This document shows, one piece after another, positions 1-9,208 of a stretch of 64,000 nt of DNA. The position numbers and the translations under genes were made by a program. A model generated the notes under the pieces. That model ran no database searches, was not told the DNA's origin, and saw only the letters and a program-made list of their open reading frames with translations. The DNA lies in the NCBI RefSeq assembly GCF_014202275.1, contig NZ_JACHGF010000006.1:186001-250000 (forward strand), read 5' to 3'. The DNA comes from Rhabdobacter roseus (lineage in GTDB: Bacteria; Bacteroidota; Bacteroidia; Cytophagales; Spirosomataceae). Each line of letters opens with the position of its first letter. Position 1 is the stretch's first letter.

Positions 1-54
1 CATAGAAAACGGTAGAAGCCGAAAACAGACCAAAAGTACGAACAAACTTGGCGA

Positions 55-576
55 TCAGCTAATGGGCGGGTTGGGTATTCGTTGGTATTGGTTCATGGTG
101 AAGCCGTAGGCGTGGCGCTGGTCGGGGCCGTGGTGGCGGGAAGCGGTGAGCTTCCAGTCGGCCCAGTCAAGTACCGGAAAAAAGGCATCGCCGTCCAGTT
201 CAGCGTGCACCACCGAAAGGTACAGCTTTTGCGCCAGCGGAAGTACCTCCCGGAATACCGCCACGCCGCCCAGCACAAATACCTCTTCTTCCGCCGCCAG
301 CAAGGCCAGCGCTTCCGGTAACGTACCGGCGCGCTCGCTGCGCTCGTGCAGGGGCAAGTCGGGCTGGGTGCTAAGGACCACGTTGCGGTAGGTGGAGTGG
401 AGCGCGTCGGCGGCCTGGTAGCTCTTGCGGCCCATCAAAAAGGGCTTGCCCGCCGTCACTTCCCGAAAGTATCCCCATTCGTCGGGTAAGGACCAGGGTA
501 GTTGGCCGTTACGCCCGATGACGTGGTTTTCGCTCATGGCGACGATAATGGACAAAGAAGGGTACTTTGAATGCAC
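55..576 (-). CDS. folA: dihydrofolate reductase
   Basis: Reduces dihydrofolate to tetrahydrofolate with NADPH in the cytoplasm, for thymidylate and one-carbon metabolism. The 173-residue length is typical. The N-terminal strand SLSIIVAMSENHVIG followed by NGQLPWSLPDEWGYF is the classic folate/NADPH-binding start (the LPW and the acidic residue after it), and FLMGRKSY and VFLGG-like VFVLGG are the later cofactor-binding motifs. The start is a GTG codon; the first in-frame ATG lies inside the first conserved strand and would cut it, so GTG is preferred. The usual partner thymidylate synthase gene is not in the window and could lie beyond the left edge. Confidence 0.95.
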   Translation of the reverse strand: MHSKYPSLSIIVAMSENHVIGRNGQLPWSLPDEWGYFREVTAGKPFLMGRKSYQAADALHSTYRNVVLSTQPDLPLHERSERAGTLPEALALLAAEEEVFVLGGVAVFREVLPLAQKLYLSVVHAELDGDAFFPVLDWADWKLTASRHHGPDQRHAYGFTMNQYQRIPNPPIS

Positions 577-844
577 GCGCTTAAAATAGTTTGAAGGTAC
601 TTTACTGGCCCTTTTAACGTTGTCGGCGGGCTTTCTAGTCTTTCCTTTATTTACTTAATCAAAAGTATCGTCCGTTCAACCCGCTATTCTAACCATTCAT
701 CCCTGATCCGAAAATACTTTAACATGGTACCTTGCATAGCAAAGTACCTTTGCATACCTTTGTAGAGTCGGGTAGAAGCGACCCGGCAAAGGATCTATTA
801 GCCATGAAAAATTTTAGTGTTTTTAAAAACCCTTTTAAAATGAT
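577..844. other. intergenic region upstream of padR operon and folA
   Basis: Divergent spacer of 268 bp between folA (minus) and the PadR gene (plus). It holds two TACCTTTG sequences and an AAGTACC/GGTACTT pair. No open reading frame with family features was seen. Confidence 0.6.
755..762 (+). promoter_or_regulatory. candidate -7 box for the padR operon
   Basis: TACCTTTG matches the Bacteroidota -7 consensus TAnnTTTG. A TTG triplet at 732-734, 20 bases upstream, could serve as the -33 element. A second TACCTTTG sits at 745-752. The leader to the PadR start would be about 80 bases. PadR regulators often autoregulate, so an operator may overlap here, but none is visible. Confidence 0.35.
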
Positions 845-1204
845 ATGAATATCGAAAACGCCCAAGTGCAGATGCGAAAGGGGATCCTGGAGTTCTGTAT
901 TCTGCACATCATATCGCGCGGAGAAGTGTACGCCTCTGACATGCTGGACGAGCTCACCTCGGCGCGCATCATGGTAGTGGAAGGTACCCTCTATCCGCTG
1001 CTGACCCGCCTCAAAAACGCCGGACTACTCGATTACAAGTGGGTGGAGTCGTCGTCGGGGCCGCCCCGCAAGTACTACGTCCTGACCGAAAACGGCAAGT
1101 TATTTCTGGACGCCATGGAAGCTACCTGGTTTGATCTTTCCGATTCGGTACGGACCATTATCCATAAAACCGGCGAATCCGGGCAATCGAACACTCTCTC
1201 CTGA
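845..1204 (+). CDS. PadR family transcriptional regulator
   Basis: A 119-residue winged-helix repressor of the PadR family. Visible features are the helix 1 stretch RKGILEFCILHIISRG, the recognition region ending VVEGTLYPLLTRLKNAGLL, and the wing SSSGPPRKYYVLTENGK, all in the family order. It lies 36 bp upstream of the PspC/DUF2807 gene on the same strand and probably controls it; PadR-PspC pairs are common in Bacteroidota. The ligand cannot be told from sequence. The short C-terminal helix after the wing is typical of the small PadR class. Confidence 0.92.
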   Translation: MNIENAQVQMRKGILEFCILHIISRGEVYASDMLDELTSARIMVVEGTLYPLLTRLKNAGLLDYKWVESSSGPPRKYYVLTENGKLFLDAMEATWFDLSDSVRTIIHKTGESGQSNTLS

Positions 1205-1240
1205 TCCTAGGTGCCTCACTGACATACGATTATCAAAATC

Positions 1241-3799
1241 ATGAAGAAGACCATAAGCATCAATATCAGTGGCATTATCTTTCATATTGAGGAAGATGGC
1301 TACGATAAATTAAAGAACTACCTCAATTCCGTTCAGAAGTACTTCTCGTCGTTTGCGGACAGCAAGGAGATTCTTTCCGACATTGAGGGGCGCATCGCCG
1401 AGCGCTTTTTAAGCAAACAAAAAACCGAAAGCAAGCAGGTGATCTCGCTGGAAGACGTGGACGAGCTCATTGCGGCTATGGGTACCGTGGCCGATTTTGA
1501 GGCCATCGACCAAGCCGAAGACCTGCTGTCCGAGCCGCTACAACCAGTCCGGGAAGAAGCGTTTTCGGCCCAGCCAAAAGCGGAGCCGGACTTTACCGCG
1601 CCTCGTACCAGCCCTCCCAAAGCCGAAAAGCAAAGTACCTTCGCTGGTACCCGTCGTCTGGTGCGCGACCTACGCCGGAAGCTGCTGGGTGGCGTAGCGG
1701 CGGGCCTGGCCCACTACTTTAGCATCGATCCGCTCTGGGTGCGGCTGGCGTTTCTGATCACCGTGATCGGCTTACCCGTGGGGGCCGGTATTTTTAACCT
1801 CGACGAGGTATTTGGCCCCCTGGCCGGAATGTCGGTGATTCTGTACATTGCCATGTGGGTGGCGTTTCCGGGCTCGGCGTCGCTGGAAGAAGATACCCGC
1901 ATCAAGAAGTTCTACCGCGATCCTGACCGCAAGGTAGTAGGGGGCGTAGCGGGTGGCGTGGCCTCCTACTTCGGCGTAGACCTGGGTGTGGTGCGTTTTC
2001 TGTGGGTACTGGCCATCTTTTTGTTCGGTACGGGCTTCCTGTTTTACATCATCTTGTGGGTGATTTCGCCCGCCGCTAATACTCTCACCGAGAAAATGGA
2101 AATGCAGGGGGAGCCCATTACGCTTTCCAACATTGAAACGAATATTAAAAAAGGCCTCAACCTGAACGAGACCGAAGCGCAGGAAAGTGCCTTGACCAAA
2201 ATCCTGCTGCTGCCCTTTCGGGCCATTGCGCTCATCATTGGGGCATTGGGGAAAATACTTAAGGGCATCGGGCCCATTCTGCGGGTGGTGATCGGCGCGT
2301 TTTTGGTGGCGATGGCGGTGGTGTCGCTGCTGGGGATGCTCATCGGCGGGGGAATTGGCCTGGGTATGCGCAACGTACTGCCCTTTACCGATATTCCTCC
2401 CCTGATGATCCTGAACGAGATGCCCTCCACGCTCATTCTTTCCATCGTACTCATCACGGTCATTCCCTTTATTGTCATTTTGTTACTGGGGCTGACGCTC
2501 ATCGCCAACCGCCGGATCACGAGCGGCTCGGTGTGGCTGACGCTGGCCGGGCTGTGGGTGGTGGGCCTGCTGGGCGCGGCCATTTCCGGGGCTGCCTACC
2601 AGCGCAACTTTGCCCGCCGGGGAGAGGTGGTTGAAACCGATTATTTCTCAAAACCCAGAGGGGTACTTACGCTTGATGAGCGCAGCAACGACCTGGAGTC
2701 CAACTGGGAGCCGCGGGTAGAGCTGCTGGGCTACGACGAGTCGGATAGTATCCGGCTGGACCGCATCATGAGCGCCCGGGGACAGAGCCTGGAAGACGCC
2801 CGCCGGTTTGCGACGGATCTGGAGTACGCCGTGGTGATGAGCGACTCGCTGCTGATTTTTGACGAAAAAGCCTTACTCAACGAGCGCAGTCGCTTCCGCG
2901 ACCAGGAGCTGCGAATGACGCTCTACCTGCCCTACAACCAGCCTTTTGCCATGACGCACGACTTCTACCACGGTAAGTTGCAGCGCTGGCGCGGTCCGCA
3001 CAAGTACCTGCGTACCTACAACCTGGACCGCGACGAGGTAGATTGGCGCAACCTGCGCTGGGTGGTGCGGCGCGACTCCGGCCTGGTGTGTATCAATATA
3101 CCGGCTGATTTTATCCAAAGCGAGACCGAAGAGGAAGAAGACGAAGAAGAAGAGTACTCCTACAACGAATACGACAACGAATCATCCAGTCTTAACCTGG
3201 GCAACCGGGGCCGGTACAGCAAGCAGTTTTCGGAGGCGGGCTTTGAAGGCGTGGATCTGGGCGGTGCCTACGCCGTGGATATTCGGCAGGGCGAGGCCTT
3301 TAAAGTAAGTGTGGATAGCGACGACGAAGAAGCCATTGATAACCTCAAGGTGTATGTACAGGACAATGTACTGCACGTCGAGCGCCCGGGCGAATTCCGG
3401 CTCTTCGGGGGTAAATCCAAGCGGATCGGGCTGGTGATTACCATGCCTACTATCAAGTCGCTGGAGTTGTCGGGAGCTAACAAAACGCGCGTCTCGGGTT
3501 TTAAGAATCTGAACGAACTGAAAATAGCTGCCGCCGGAGCCACCTCTACCGAGCTAAACGTGGAGGTAAACCGCCTGGACATCGGCGTAGCGGGGGCATC
3601 AAAAATGATCCTGAAAGGCAAGGCCCAGTCGTTGAAGGCCGATCTGGCGGGAGCCTGTAAGCTGGACGCTACCGCAATGAGCATTGAAAATGCCGACGTA
3701 GATGCCGCCGGAGCTAGCAAGGCCGAGCTGGGTACTGTACGGTCGCTCCGTAAACGCAGCTCGGGTGCCAGTAAGATCGAGGCCCAGGTACAGCCCTAG
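1241..3799 (+). CDS. double PspC-domain membrane protein with C-terminal DUF2807
   Basis: An 852-residue inner-membrane protein. Residues 1-95 form a soluble domain of the type that precedes PspC in Bacteroidota. Two PspC domains follow at about 136-205 (RKLLGGVAAGLAHYFSID) and 222-280 (RKVVGGVAGGVASYFGVD), then several hydrophobic segments up to about residue 455. A very acidic linker (many Glu and Asp) lies near 628-645. The end, about 660-850, is a DUF2807 (head GIN domain) beta-solenoid-like region with recurring SGA/AGA turns. PspC homologues sense membrane stress; the exact role here is unknown. It follows the PadR gene and precedes a stand-alone DUF2807 protein, suggesting one envelope-stress operon. 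Confidence 0.85.
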   Translation: MKKTISINISGIIFHIEEDGYDKLKNYLNSVQKYFSSFADSKEILSDIEGRIAERFLSKQKTESKQVISLEDVDELIAAMGTVADFEAIDQAEDLLSEPLQPVREEAFSAQPKAEPDFTAPRTSPPKAEKQSTFAGTRRLVRDLRRKLLGGVAAGLAHYFSIDPLWVRLAFLITVIGLPVGAGIFNLDEVFGPLAGMSVILYIAMWVAFPGSASLEEDTRIKKFYRDPDRKVVGGVAGGVASYFGVDLGVVRFLWVLAIFLFGTGFLFYIILWVISPAANTLTEKMEMQGEPITLSNIETNIKKGLNLNETEAQESALTKILLLPFRAIALIIGALGKILKGIGPILRVVIGAFLVAMAVVSLLGMLIGGGIGLGMRNVLPFTDIPPLMILNEMPSTLILSIVLITVIPFIVILLLGLTLIANRRITSGSVWLTLAGLWVVGLLGAAISGAAYQRNFARRGEVVETDYFSKPRGVLTLDERSNDLESNWEPRVELLGYDESDSIRLDRIMSARGQSLEDARRFATDLEYAVVMSDSLLIFDEKALLNERSRFRDQELRMTLYLPYNQPFAMTHDFYHGKLQRWRGPHKYLRTYNLDRDEVDWRNLRWVVRRDSGLVCINIPADFIQSETEEEEDEEEEYSYNEYDNESSSLNLGNRGRYSKQFSEAGFEGVDLGGAYAVDIRQGEAFKVSVDSDDEEAIDNLKVYVQDNVLHVERPGEFRLFGGKSKRIGLVITMPTIKSLELSGANKTRVSGFKNLNELKIAAAGATSTELNVEVNRLDIGVAGASKMILKGKAQSLKADLAGACKLDATAMSIENADVDAAGASKAELGTVRSLRKRSSGASKIEAQVQP

Positions 3800-3904
3800 C
3801 TTGGCCGGGAAATAAGTACCTGGCTTCGTGCAACTTTTTCGGAGTTTCCGGCATCTTTCACGAAAACAACCATTACCTTAACTAAACGAACGGTCCAACG
3901 TATC

Positions 3905-4597
3905 ATGAAAAAGAACCTCGTATTACTTTGCTTGCTGTGGCTGGCCAGCGTATCGCTCGTAGCCGCCCAAGGTACCCGTACCTTCAACGTGTCCAACTTC
4001 TCGCGGCTATCCATGGGAAGCGCCTTCCAGGTGGAGGTACGGCAGGGAAGCCAGTACAGCCTGAAGGCCACCGGCGACCAGCAGGACCTCGACGACCTGG
4101 AGGCCTCGGTCTCTAACCGTACGCTGCGGGTGCGGTACCAGGAAAACAAGCGGAGAAACCGCCGCGAGCGCATCAGCATTACCATCACCATGCCCACGCT
4201 GGAAGGCGTCGATTTCTCGGGAGCCAGCCAGGTGAACGTCAGCGGGTTCAACGACACCAAGAGCATGGCGATTAACATCTCGGGGGCGTCTAAAGTAACC
4301 ATGGACGTGTCGGCCGAGCGGGTATCGCTGGACTTGTCGGGGGCTTCGGTGCTTACGCTCAACGGCAAAGGCAACGTACTCAACGGCCGGATTTCGGGCG
4401 CTTCGGTATTTAAAGGCAAGGATTTTCCCGTAAAAGAGGCCAATCTGGACGCGTCGGGCGCCAGCAACGCGGCCATCGTAGCCAACGCTTCCCTAACCGC
4501 CGAAGCCAGCGGTGCCAGTACCATCAGCTACTCGGGTAACGCCCGCGAAGTACGTTCAAGTACCTCCGGGGCCAGCTCGATCCGCCGTAGCAATTAA
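3905..4597 (+). CDS. secreted head GIN domain (DUF2807) protein
   Basis: A 230-residue protein with a signal peptide (MKKNLVLLCLLWLASVSLVAAQG) and then a DUF2807 domain to the end. The domain shows regularly spaced SGAS/SGAS-like turns (for example VDFSGASQVNVSG, LDLSGASVLTLNG), as expected for a right-handed repetitive beta fold. Function in the family is unknown; an adhesin or cell-surface role has been suggested. It lies 105 bp downstream of the PspC protein whose C-terminus carries the same domain, so the two are probably co-regulated paralogous domains. Confidence 0.85.
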   Translation: MKKNLVLLCLLWLASVSLVAAQGTRTFNVSNFSRLSMGSAFQVEVRQGSQYSLKATGDQQDLDDLEASVSNRTLRVRYQENKRRNRRERISITITMPTLEGVDFSGASQVNVSGFNDTKSMAINISGASKVTMDVSAERVSLDLSGASVLTLNGKGNVLNGRISGASVFKGKDFPVKEANLDASGASNAAIVANASLTAEASGASTISYSGNAREVRSSTSGASSIRRSN

Positions 4598-4625
4598 AAA
4601 AGAAATAGGGACCTCTTAATGGAAT

Positions 4626-4658
4626 ACGCAAAAAGCCGGGATGACCGGCTTTTTGCGT
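4626..4658. terminator. bidirectional terminator between the DUF2807 gene and the ECF sigma gene
   Basis: A 14-bp perfect stem (4626-4639 with 4645-4658) around a 5-base loop. The arms begin and end in A and T runs, so it can act on both converging transcripts. Confidence 0.85.
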
Positions 4659-4681
4659 GTGGGGAAGAGATCAAAAAAAGA

Positions 4682-5242
4682 CTAGGAAAAGGCCAGCTCG
4701 GCCGGAGCAAAAAAGGCGCGTAGTTCCAGGAGCGCGGTCCGAATCCGGGACTTAACGGTACCCAAAGGTACCTTCAGGATTTCGGAAGCTTCTTCGTGGG
4801 TATAGCCCTGAAAGTACACCATCTCCACCAGTATTTTTCGTTCGGGCCGCAGCTCATCCACGTACCGACGCAGATCCAGCCCCGAAATGGGAGGCTGGTA
4901 CGTAATCATGGCTTCATTGTAGGTACAGCCTGGCGACAGTGCCTCCCACTGTTTCCGGCTTTCTGAGCGTAGCATGTCGATGGCGCTGTTGCGGGCTACG
5001 TTCAGCATCCAGGTAAAGAGCCGCCCTTTCTGGGGGTCGTAGGCATCCATGTTTTTCCATATTTTCAGGAAAGCATCCTGTAAGGCGTCTTCGGCCTTGG
5101 TGGTATCTTTCAGTACTTTACAAAGTACGCTGTAAATGGCACCCGCGTAGTGATCGTACAGGTATTGATAGGCCTGCTTGTCGCTTCGCTTCAACAAAGG
5201 GATCAACTCTTCTTCTGAGTACTTGGTGGGTGAAATGGCCAT
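4682..5242 (-). CDS. ECF RNA polymerase sigma factor
   Basis: A 186-residue group 4 sigma factor. Region 2 is visible as KAEDALQDAFLKIWKNM with RLFTWMLNVARNSAIDMLR (-10 recognition), and region 4 as GYTHEEASEILKVPLGTVKSRIR (helix-turn-helix binding the -35 region). No anti-sigma gene is adjacent: the upstream neighbour on the other strand is an outer-membrane protein and the downstream neighbour is a convergent gene. It is therefore an orphan sigma factor in this window, unlike the one at 7329. Confidence 0.93.
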   Translation of the reverse strand: MAISPTKYSEEELIPLLKRSDKQAYQYLYDHYAGAIYSVLCKVLKDTTKAEDALQDAFLKIWKNMDAYDPQKGRLFTWMLNVARNSAIDMLRSESRKQWEALSPGCTYNEAMITYQPPISGLDLRRYVDELRPERKILVEMVYFQGYTHEEASEILKVPLGTVKSRIRTALLELRAFFAPAELAFS

Positions 5243-5395
5243 GAAGTGTGTAGTATTTTGATAGGAGTGCCCGAGGTTGTGGTACTTGCCATAAAATAAA
5301 TGCTATAAAAAGTTTGCCCCGGCTAAAGTAAACCGCCCCCCTTTTGCATATTTATTTTTATAATCTTCGTTCTTTGCGGGGGAAACCACCAGGAC

Positions 5396-6241
5396 ATGAA
5401 CCATTTTTTGCGCTCTATTTTTCAGGTACTCGTTTGTTTTTGCAGCTTTCAGGTTGGCGCTCAGTCGGTAGACCCCTTCACTAATCATAAGGTACCGGCG
5501 CGCGGGGTGATCTCGCTGGTGGGCGGTGTGGGGGTAGCCTACTACATGGGTGACCTCCGCGATGACCTCGATTTTGCCCACCTCGGGCTGGGCCCCACGC
5601 TGGCCCTAGGGGCCTCCTACCGCCTCACCGAACATTTCAGCGCTCGGGGCGAGCTCCGCTTGTACAGTGTTTCGGCCGATCAGCGTTACTCCCGCAACTT
5701 TCAGAACAATCTTTCGTTTCGAACCACCAACCCGGACCTGCAGCTGGGTCTTCAGGCCGATCTGTTTTCCTTCAGCCGACAGGCGCGGTTCAACCCGTAT
5801 CTGGTGCTGGGCGTAGGCGTAACCTACCTTACGCCCAAGGCTCGTCTGGACAACAAGTGGTACAGCCTTGCGCCCCTCACCACCGAAAATGTGCGGTACA
5901 ATCGGCTCCCATTCTTTTTTTCGGGCGGTATTGGCCTAATGTACAGGACCTCCACCCGCTGGAGGCTGGGCCTGGAGCTGAGCAACAACTACCTCCAGTC
6001 CGACTACCTCGACGACGCCAGTACGGTATTTCCCAATCCGGATGACCTCCCCTCCGACCTCGCCCGCCGCTTGTCCAACCGCAGCGAGGAGATCGGCCAA
6101 CCCGCCCCCCAGCCGGGCTGGATTCGGGGCAACCCCGGCCTGAACGACACCTACCTGTTTTTCTCGTTACGAGCGCAGTACCTACTCACCACGCGGCACC
6201 AGATGGCCGAGCGCCGGAAGGTACGGTGTCCTAGATTTTGA
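5396..6241 (+). CDS. DUF6089-like outer-membrane beta-barrel protein
   Basis: A 281-residue protein with a signal peptide ending near VGAQS, then a run of alternating amphipathic strands. The motif VGGVGVAYYMGDL close to the start and the aromatic strand ends are typical of the DUF6089/small outer-membrane barrel group of Bacteroidota. The C-terminus (RKVRCPRF) is not a clean barrel ending, so the last residues may be read-through. It starts 153 bp from the divergent sigma factor gene. No substrate or activity can be inferred. Confidence 0.7.
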   Translation: MNHFLRSIFQVLVCFCSFQVGAQSVDPFTNHKVPARGVISLVGGVGVAYYMGDLRDDLDFAHLGLGPTLALGASYRLTEHFSARGELRLYSVSADQRYSRNFQNNLSFRTTNPDLQLGLQADLFSFSRQARFNPYLVLGVGVTYLTPKARLDNKWYSLAPLTTENVRYNRLPFFFSGGIGLMYRTSTRWRLGLELSNNYLQSDYLDDASTVFPNPDDLPSDLARRLSNRSEEIGQPAPQPGWIRGNPGLNDTYLFFSLRAQYLLTTRHQMAERRKVRCPRF

Positions 6242-6465
6242 GCCGCCGGTGATACGAAAAGAAGCGACCGAATATTTTTTTAAGATTGTATAAAGTTTGG
6301 CTCCCGGCCGGGTAAGCAAAAAAACAGGTACCTTGGGCCAAGTACTTTTTAATTAAAAACTGAGTAAAAGCAGGGACAATATGGGAATACCTGGCGTCAT
6401 TTTTACCAACCCCGGCCCGGCCATTACCCAGTCTGTTTTCCTATATAAAACCCAAACCCTAGTGT

Positions 6466-6984
6466 ATGCCCAAACCTAAACGCGCCCAGGAGTCGGAGGT
6501 CACCATGACCGAGATGGTACTTCCCAACGATACCAATACCCTGAACAACCTCATGGGAGGACGGCTCCTGCACTGGATGGACATCTGCGCCGCCATTGCG
6601 GCCCAAAAACATTCCAACCGCATCGTCGTGACGGCCTCGGTAGACAACGTATCGTTTACGGAACCCATTAAGCTGGGCAACATCGTGACCATGAAAGCCA
6701 AAGTAACGCGGGCCTTCAACTCGTCGATGGAAGTTTTTCTGGACGTGTGGGCCGAGGACATTCCGGCGGGGCAGCGCATCAGTACCAACCGCGCCTTTTA
6801 TACCTTCGTGGCCGTAGACCAAAACGGCCGGCCCATTGAGGTGCCTGAGCTACTTCCCGAAACCGAGGAAGAGGACGCCCTGTACGCCAGCGCCCTGCGG
6901 CGGCGTCAGCTCCGGCTGGTCCTGGCCGGGCGCCTGAAACCCGCGGAAGCCACGGAGCTCAAAGCGCTTTTTGAACTACCCTAG
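6466..6984 (+). CDS. acyl-CoA thioesterase (hotdog fold, YciA/ACOT7 type)
   Basis: A 172-residue cytosolic hotdog protein that hydrolyses acyl-CoA thioesters. Residues 12-40 (SEVTMTEMVLPNDTNTLNN, then LMGGRLLHWMDICAAIAA) match the conserved catalytic segment with Asn and Asp of the YciA/ACOT family. VTASVDNVSFTEPIKLGNIV is the substrate-site strand, and FYTFVAVDQNGRP follows. A C-terminal helical tail of about 40 residues is charged. It stands alone between two intergenic regions; no operon partner is evident. Confidence 0.9.
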   Translation: MPKPKRAQESEVTMTEMVLPNDTNTLNNLMGGRLLHWMDICAAIAAQKHSNRIVVTASVDNVSFTEPIKLGNIVTMKAKVTRAFNSSMEVFLDVWAEDIPAGQRISTNRAFYTFVAVDQNGRPIEVPELLPETEEEDALYASALRRRQLRLVLAGRLKPAEATELKALFELP

Positions 6985-7328
6985 GCCAACCGGTAGATTT
7001 TGCCTGTTAGTACCTCCTTACAGGTACTAACAGGTACTTATCCGCCTTACTTGTAGTGCTGTTAACTTTAACTTTTCCCTTTTGGCGCGCCGCCGATTTG
7101 CTTGGGCTAAGTACCCCCCAGGCCATTAAGAGCCATCAGGCCGACCGCTACCCCCGCTGATATACTCCCAACGCCACCGGCGGGAAAGTACCCAGCCCTT
7201 CGCACCTGCCCCAGCGGGAGTTTATTGGGAAGTAGCGGACCTGAAGGCCATAATATTTACTATTTTCATTAAAAAGTATGAAAATATCCTGAGGAAAAGG
7301 GAGATTTGCCTTTTAGTAACAGAAGCCC
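6985..7328. other. intergenic region before the sigma/FecR/SusCD locus
   Basis: 344 bp without a supported gene. It contains the 13-bp inverted repeat described separately and AT-rich DNA just before the sigma factor start, where the promoter is expected. No clear -7 consensus was found. Confidence 0.5.
7003..7034. terminator. 13-bp inverted repeat downstream of the thioesterase gene
   Basis: CCTGTTAGTACCT at 7003-7015 pairs perfectly with 7022-7034 across a 6-base loop. It lies 19 bp after the thioesterase stop and can form a terminator-like hairpin, but it lacks a strong T run. Both arms carry the GTAC core that is repeated through the window. Confidence 0.55.
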
Positions 7329-7892
7329 ATGTCAACTACTACGGAGGTAACAGAACTTTGGCTTGCTTTCAAAAAAGGAGATAAAGAGGCTTTTAACCGG
7401 CTGGCGAGCCTTTTCTACCAAACGCTTTATAGCTACGGCACCAAACTCACGCCCGACCGCGGACTGGTGGAGGACTGCATCCAGGATTTGTTTTTTGAAT
7501 TGTGGCAACGCCGTACCTTCCTGGGAGCTACCGAGCACGTGAAGTTTTATCTGCTTAAAGCGCTCCGCCGCAAAATATACCACGAAAAAAAGACCCAGGA
7601 TAAGTGGAACGCCCAGGCCGTAGAAGCGCAGGATGAGCAAGCTTTCGTGGGTGAATTCTCGGTTGAGAAGAATATTATTGACCTGGAAACCAGCGAGCTA
7701 CACCTGAAAAAGCTACACCACGTACTGGCCAAGCTCAGCAAAAGACAGCGGGAGATTATTTATCTGAAATTTTACCAGGAAATGGATTACGAGCAAATCG
7801 CCAACGTGATGTCCATCAACTACCAGTCGGTTCGTAACCTGCTGCATACCGCCCTTCGGGAGCTCAAAGAAGCCTGGGTCCAGGAGCCCTAA
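7329..7892 (+). CDS. ECF RNA polymerase sigma factor paired with FecR
   Basis: A 187-residue ECF sigma factor of the kind that drives SusC/SusD loci in Bacteroidota. Region 2 is seen around LVEDCIQDLFFELWQRR and region 4 as LSKRQREIIYLKFYQEMDYEQIA followed by QSVRNLLHTALRELK. It is followed 69 bp later by a FecR anti-sigma gene and then by an STN-containing SusC and a SusD, which is the standard trans-envelope signalling arrangement: substrate at the outer membrane signals through SusC STN and FecR to release this sigma factor. Confidence 0.93.
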   Translation: MSTTTEVTELWLAFKKGDKEAFNRLASLFYQTLYSYGTKLTPDRGLVEDCIQDLFFELWQRRTFLGATEHVKFYLLKALRRKIYHEKKTQDKWNAQAVEAQDEQAFVGEFSVEKNIIDLETSELHLKKLHHVLAKLSKRQREIIYLKFYQEMDYEQIANVMSINYQSVRNLLHTALRELKEAWVQEP

Positions 7893-7961
7893 CTTTTTTT
7901 TAATTTTTTTCAGTACAAACCTGAAAATTGGACCTATGTATAGGTATAAGCCAATTTTATC

Positions 7962-9056
7962 ATGGATAATACTGATTTCTCCGCCTATTCTGCCGAAGAT
8001 TTTGTGCTCGACGACCATTTTCGAAGGTGGGTAAACGGGCAGCTGCCGCCGGAAGATACCTTTTGGGATACCTGGCTGCGGCAGCACCCTCAAAAGGCGG
8101 AAACCATTCGTCAGGCCACCTGGATGGTAAAAGCCCTGGCGATGGAAGAGGCTACCCTGGACCAGCCGCGCATGGCCGAGAATCTTCACCGCATTGCTCA
8201 ACTCACGGAACGCGAACCGGGTACCTGGTACCTGTTTTCGCCGTCGGGTTGGTACCGGGTGGCGGCCGCGCTGGTAGTGCTGGCCGGGCTGGGATGGTAC
8301 CTGGGCCGAGGTCTAAAAACGGTTGTGCCCACCAAGTACCAGGAAATGGTACTGGCTCAGACCGGCCCCACAATCGAAAAAAGCAATACCTCAACGCAGC
8401 CTCTGAAGGTAGCTCTCAGCGACGGCTCGGTGATTACCCTCCAGCCCCACAGCAAGATCAGCTACCCGGAAGTATTTGCGCCGGACAAGCGCGAGGTCTA
8501 CCTTTCCGGGGAAGGGTTTTTCGACATAGCCAAAAAAGCGAATAGTCCGTTCCTGGTATATGCCAACGAGATTGTCACGAAAGTACTGGGAACCAGCTTT
8601 TCGGTGAAAGCCTATGAGCACGATAACACCGTAGTAGTGAAGGTAGTGACGGGGCGGGTATCGGTACTTTCGGGCAAAGTAAAAAACGACAACCCTGCGT
8701 TTAGTGAAGCCGAGGGCGTGATCCTGACCCCCAACCAAATGGTGGTGTACGCCCGCACGCCCGAAAAGCTGACCAAAACCCTGGTGGAGCATCCGGTGCT
8801 GATCAAGTCTTCTCACACCAAGCCCAGCGATTTCAATTTCATGAACACACCCCTCCCGCTGGTCTTCAAGAAGCTGGAAGCGGGCTACGGGGTCACGATC
8901 GTGTACGACCATGATGTGCTCCAAAACTGTACGCTGATGGCCCCCCTGGAGAACGAAACGCTCTACGAAAAGCTGGACTTGATTTGTAAGGTGATCGGGG
9001 CTTCCTACGAGGTAGTTGATGCCCAGATCATTATCTCAAGTCAGGGTTGCGATTGA
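7962..9056 (+). CDS. FecR family anti-sigma factor
   Basis: A 364-residue inner-membrane anti-sigma factor. Residues 1-85 are cytosolic and should bind the sigma factor; a single membrane segment lies near 97-115 (VAAALVVLAGLGWYLG). The periplasmic part contains the FecR domain (LSDGSVITLQPHSKISYP, then VYLSGEGFFDIAKK and VLGTSFSVKAY) and ends with a DUF4974 domain (about 285-355) related to STN, thought to contact the SusC STN domain. The order sigma-FecR-SusC(STN)-SusD supports cell-surface signalling for this locus. Confidence 0.94.
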   Translation: MDNTDFSAYSAEDFVLDDHFRRWVNGQLPPEDTFWDTWLRQHPQKAETIRQATWMVKALAMEEATLDQPRMAENLHRIAQLTEREPGTWYLFSPSGWYRVAAALVVLAGLGWYLGRGLKTVVPTKYQEMVLAQTGPTIEKSNTSTQPLKVALSDGSVITLQPHSKISYPEVFAPDKREVYLSGEGFFDIAKKANSPFLVYANEIVTKVLGTSFSVKAYEHDNTVVVKVVTGRVSVLSGKVKNDNPAFSEAEGVILTPNQMVVYARTPEKLTKTLVEHPVLIKSSHTKPSDFNFMNTPLPLVFKKLEAGYGVTIVYDHDVLQNCTLMAPLENETLYEKLDLICKVIGASYEVVDAQIIISSQGCD

Positions 9057-9208
9057 AGAAAAATACGCTTACTCCCTAAGTACCTGAGTTCGCAGGTGTA
9101 TCCCCTGGCGGCTCGGGCGGTTTTCCCTACCAATGCAGGCATGGCCAAGGTACTTGGTACGGGGGACTTTATTCCAATGTTTAACCTATCATTAATCAAA
9201 GTAAAACT

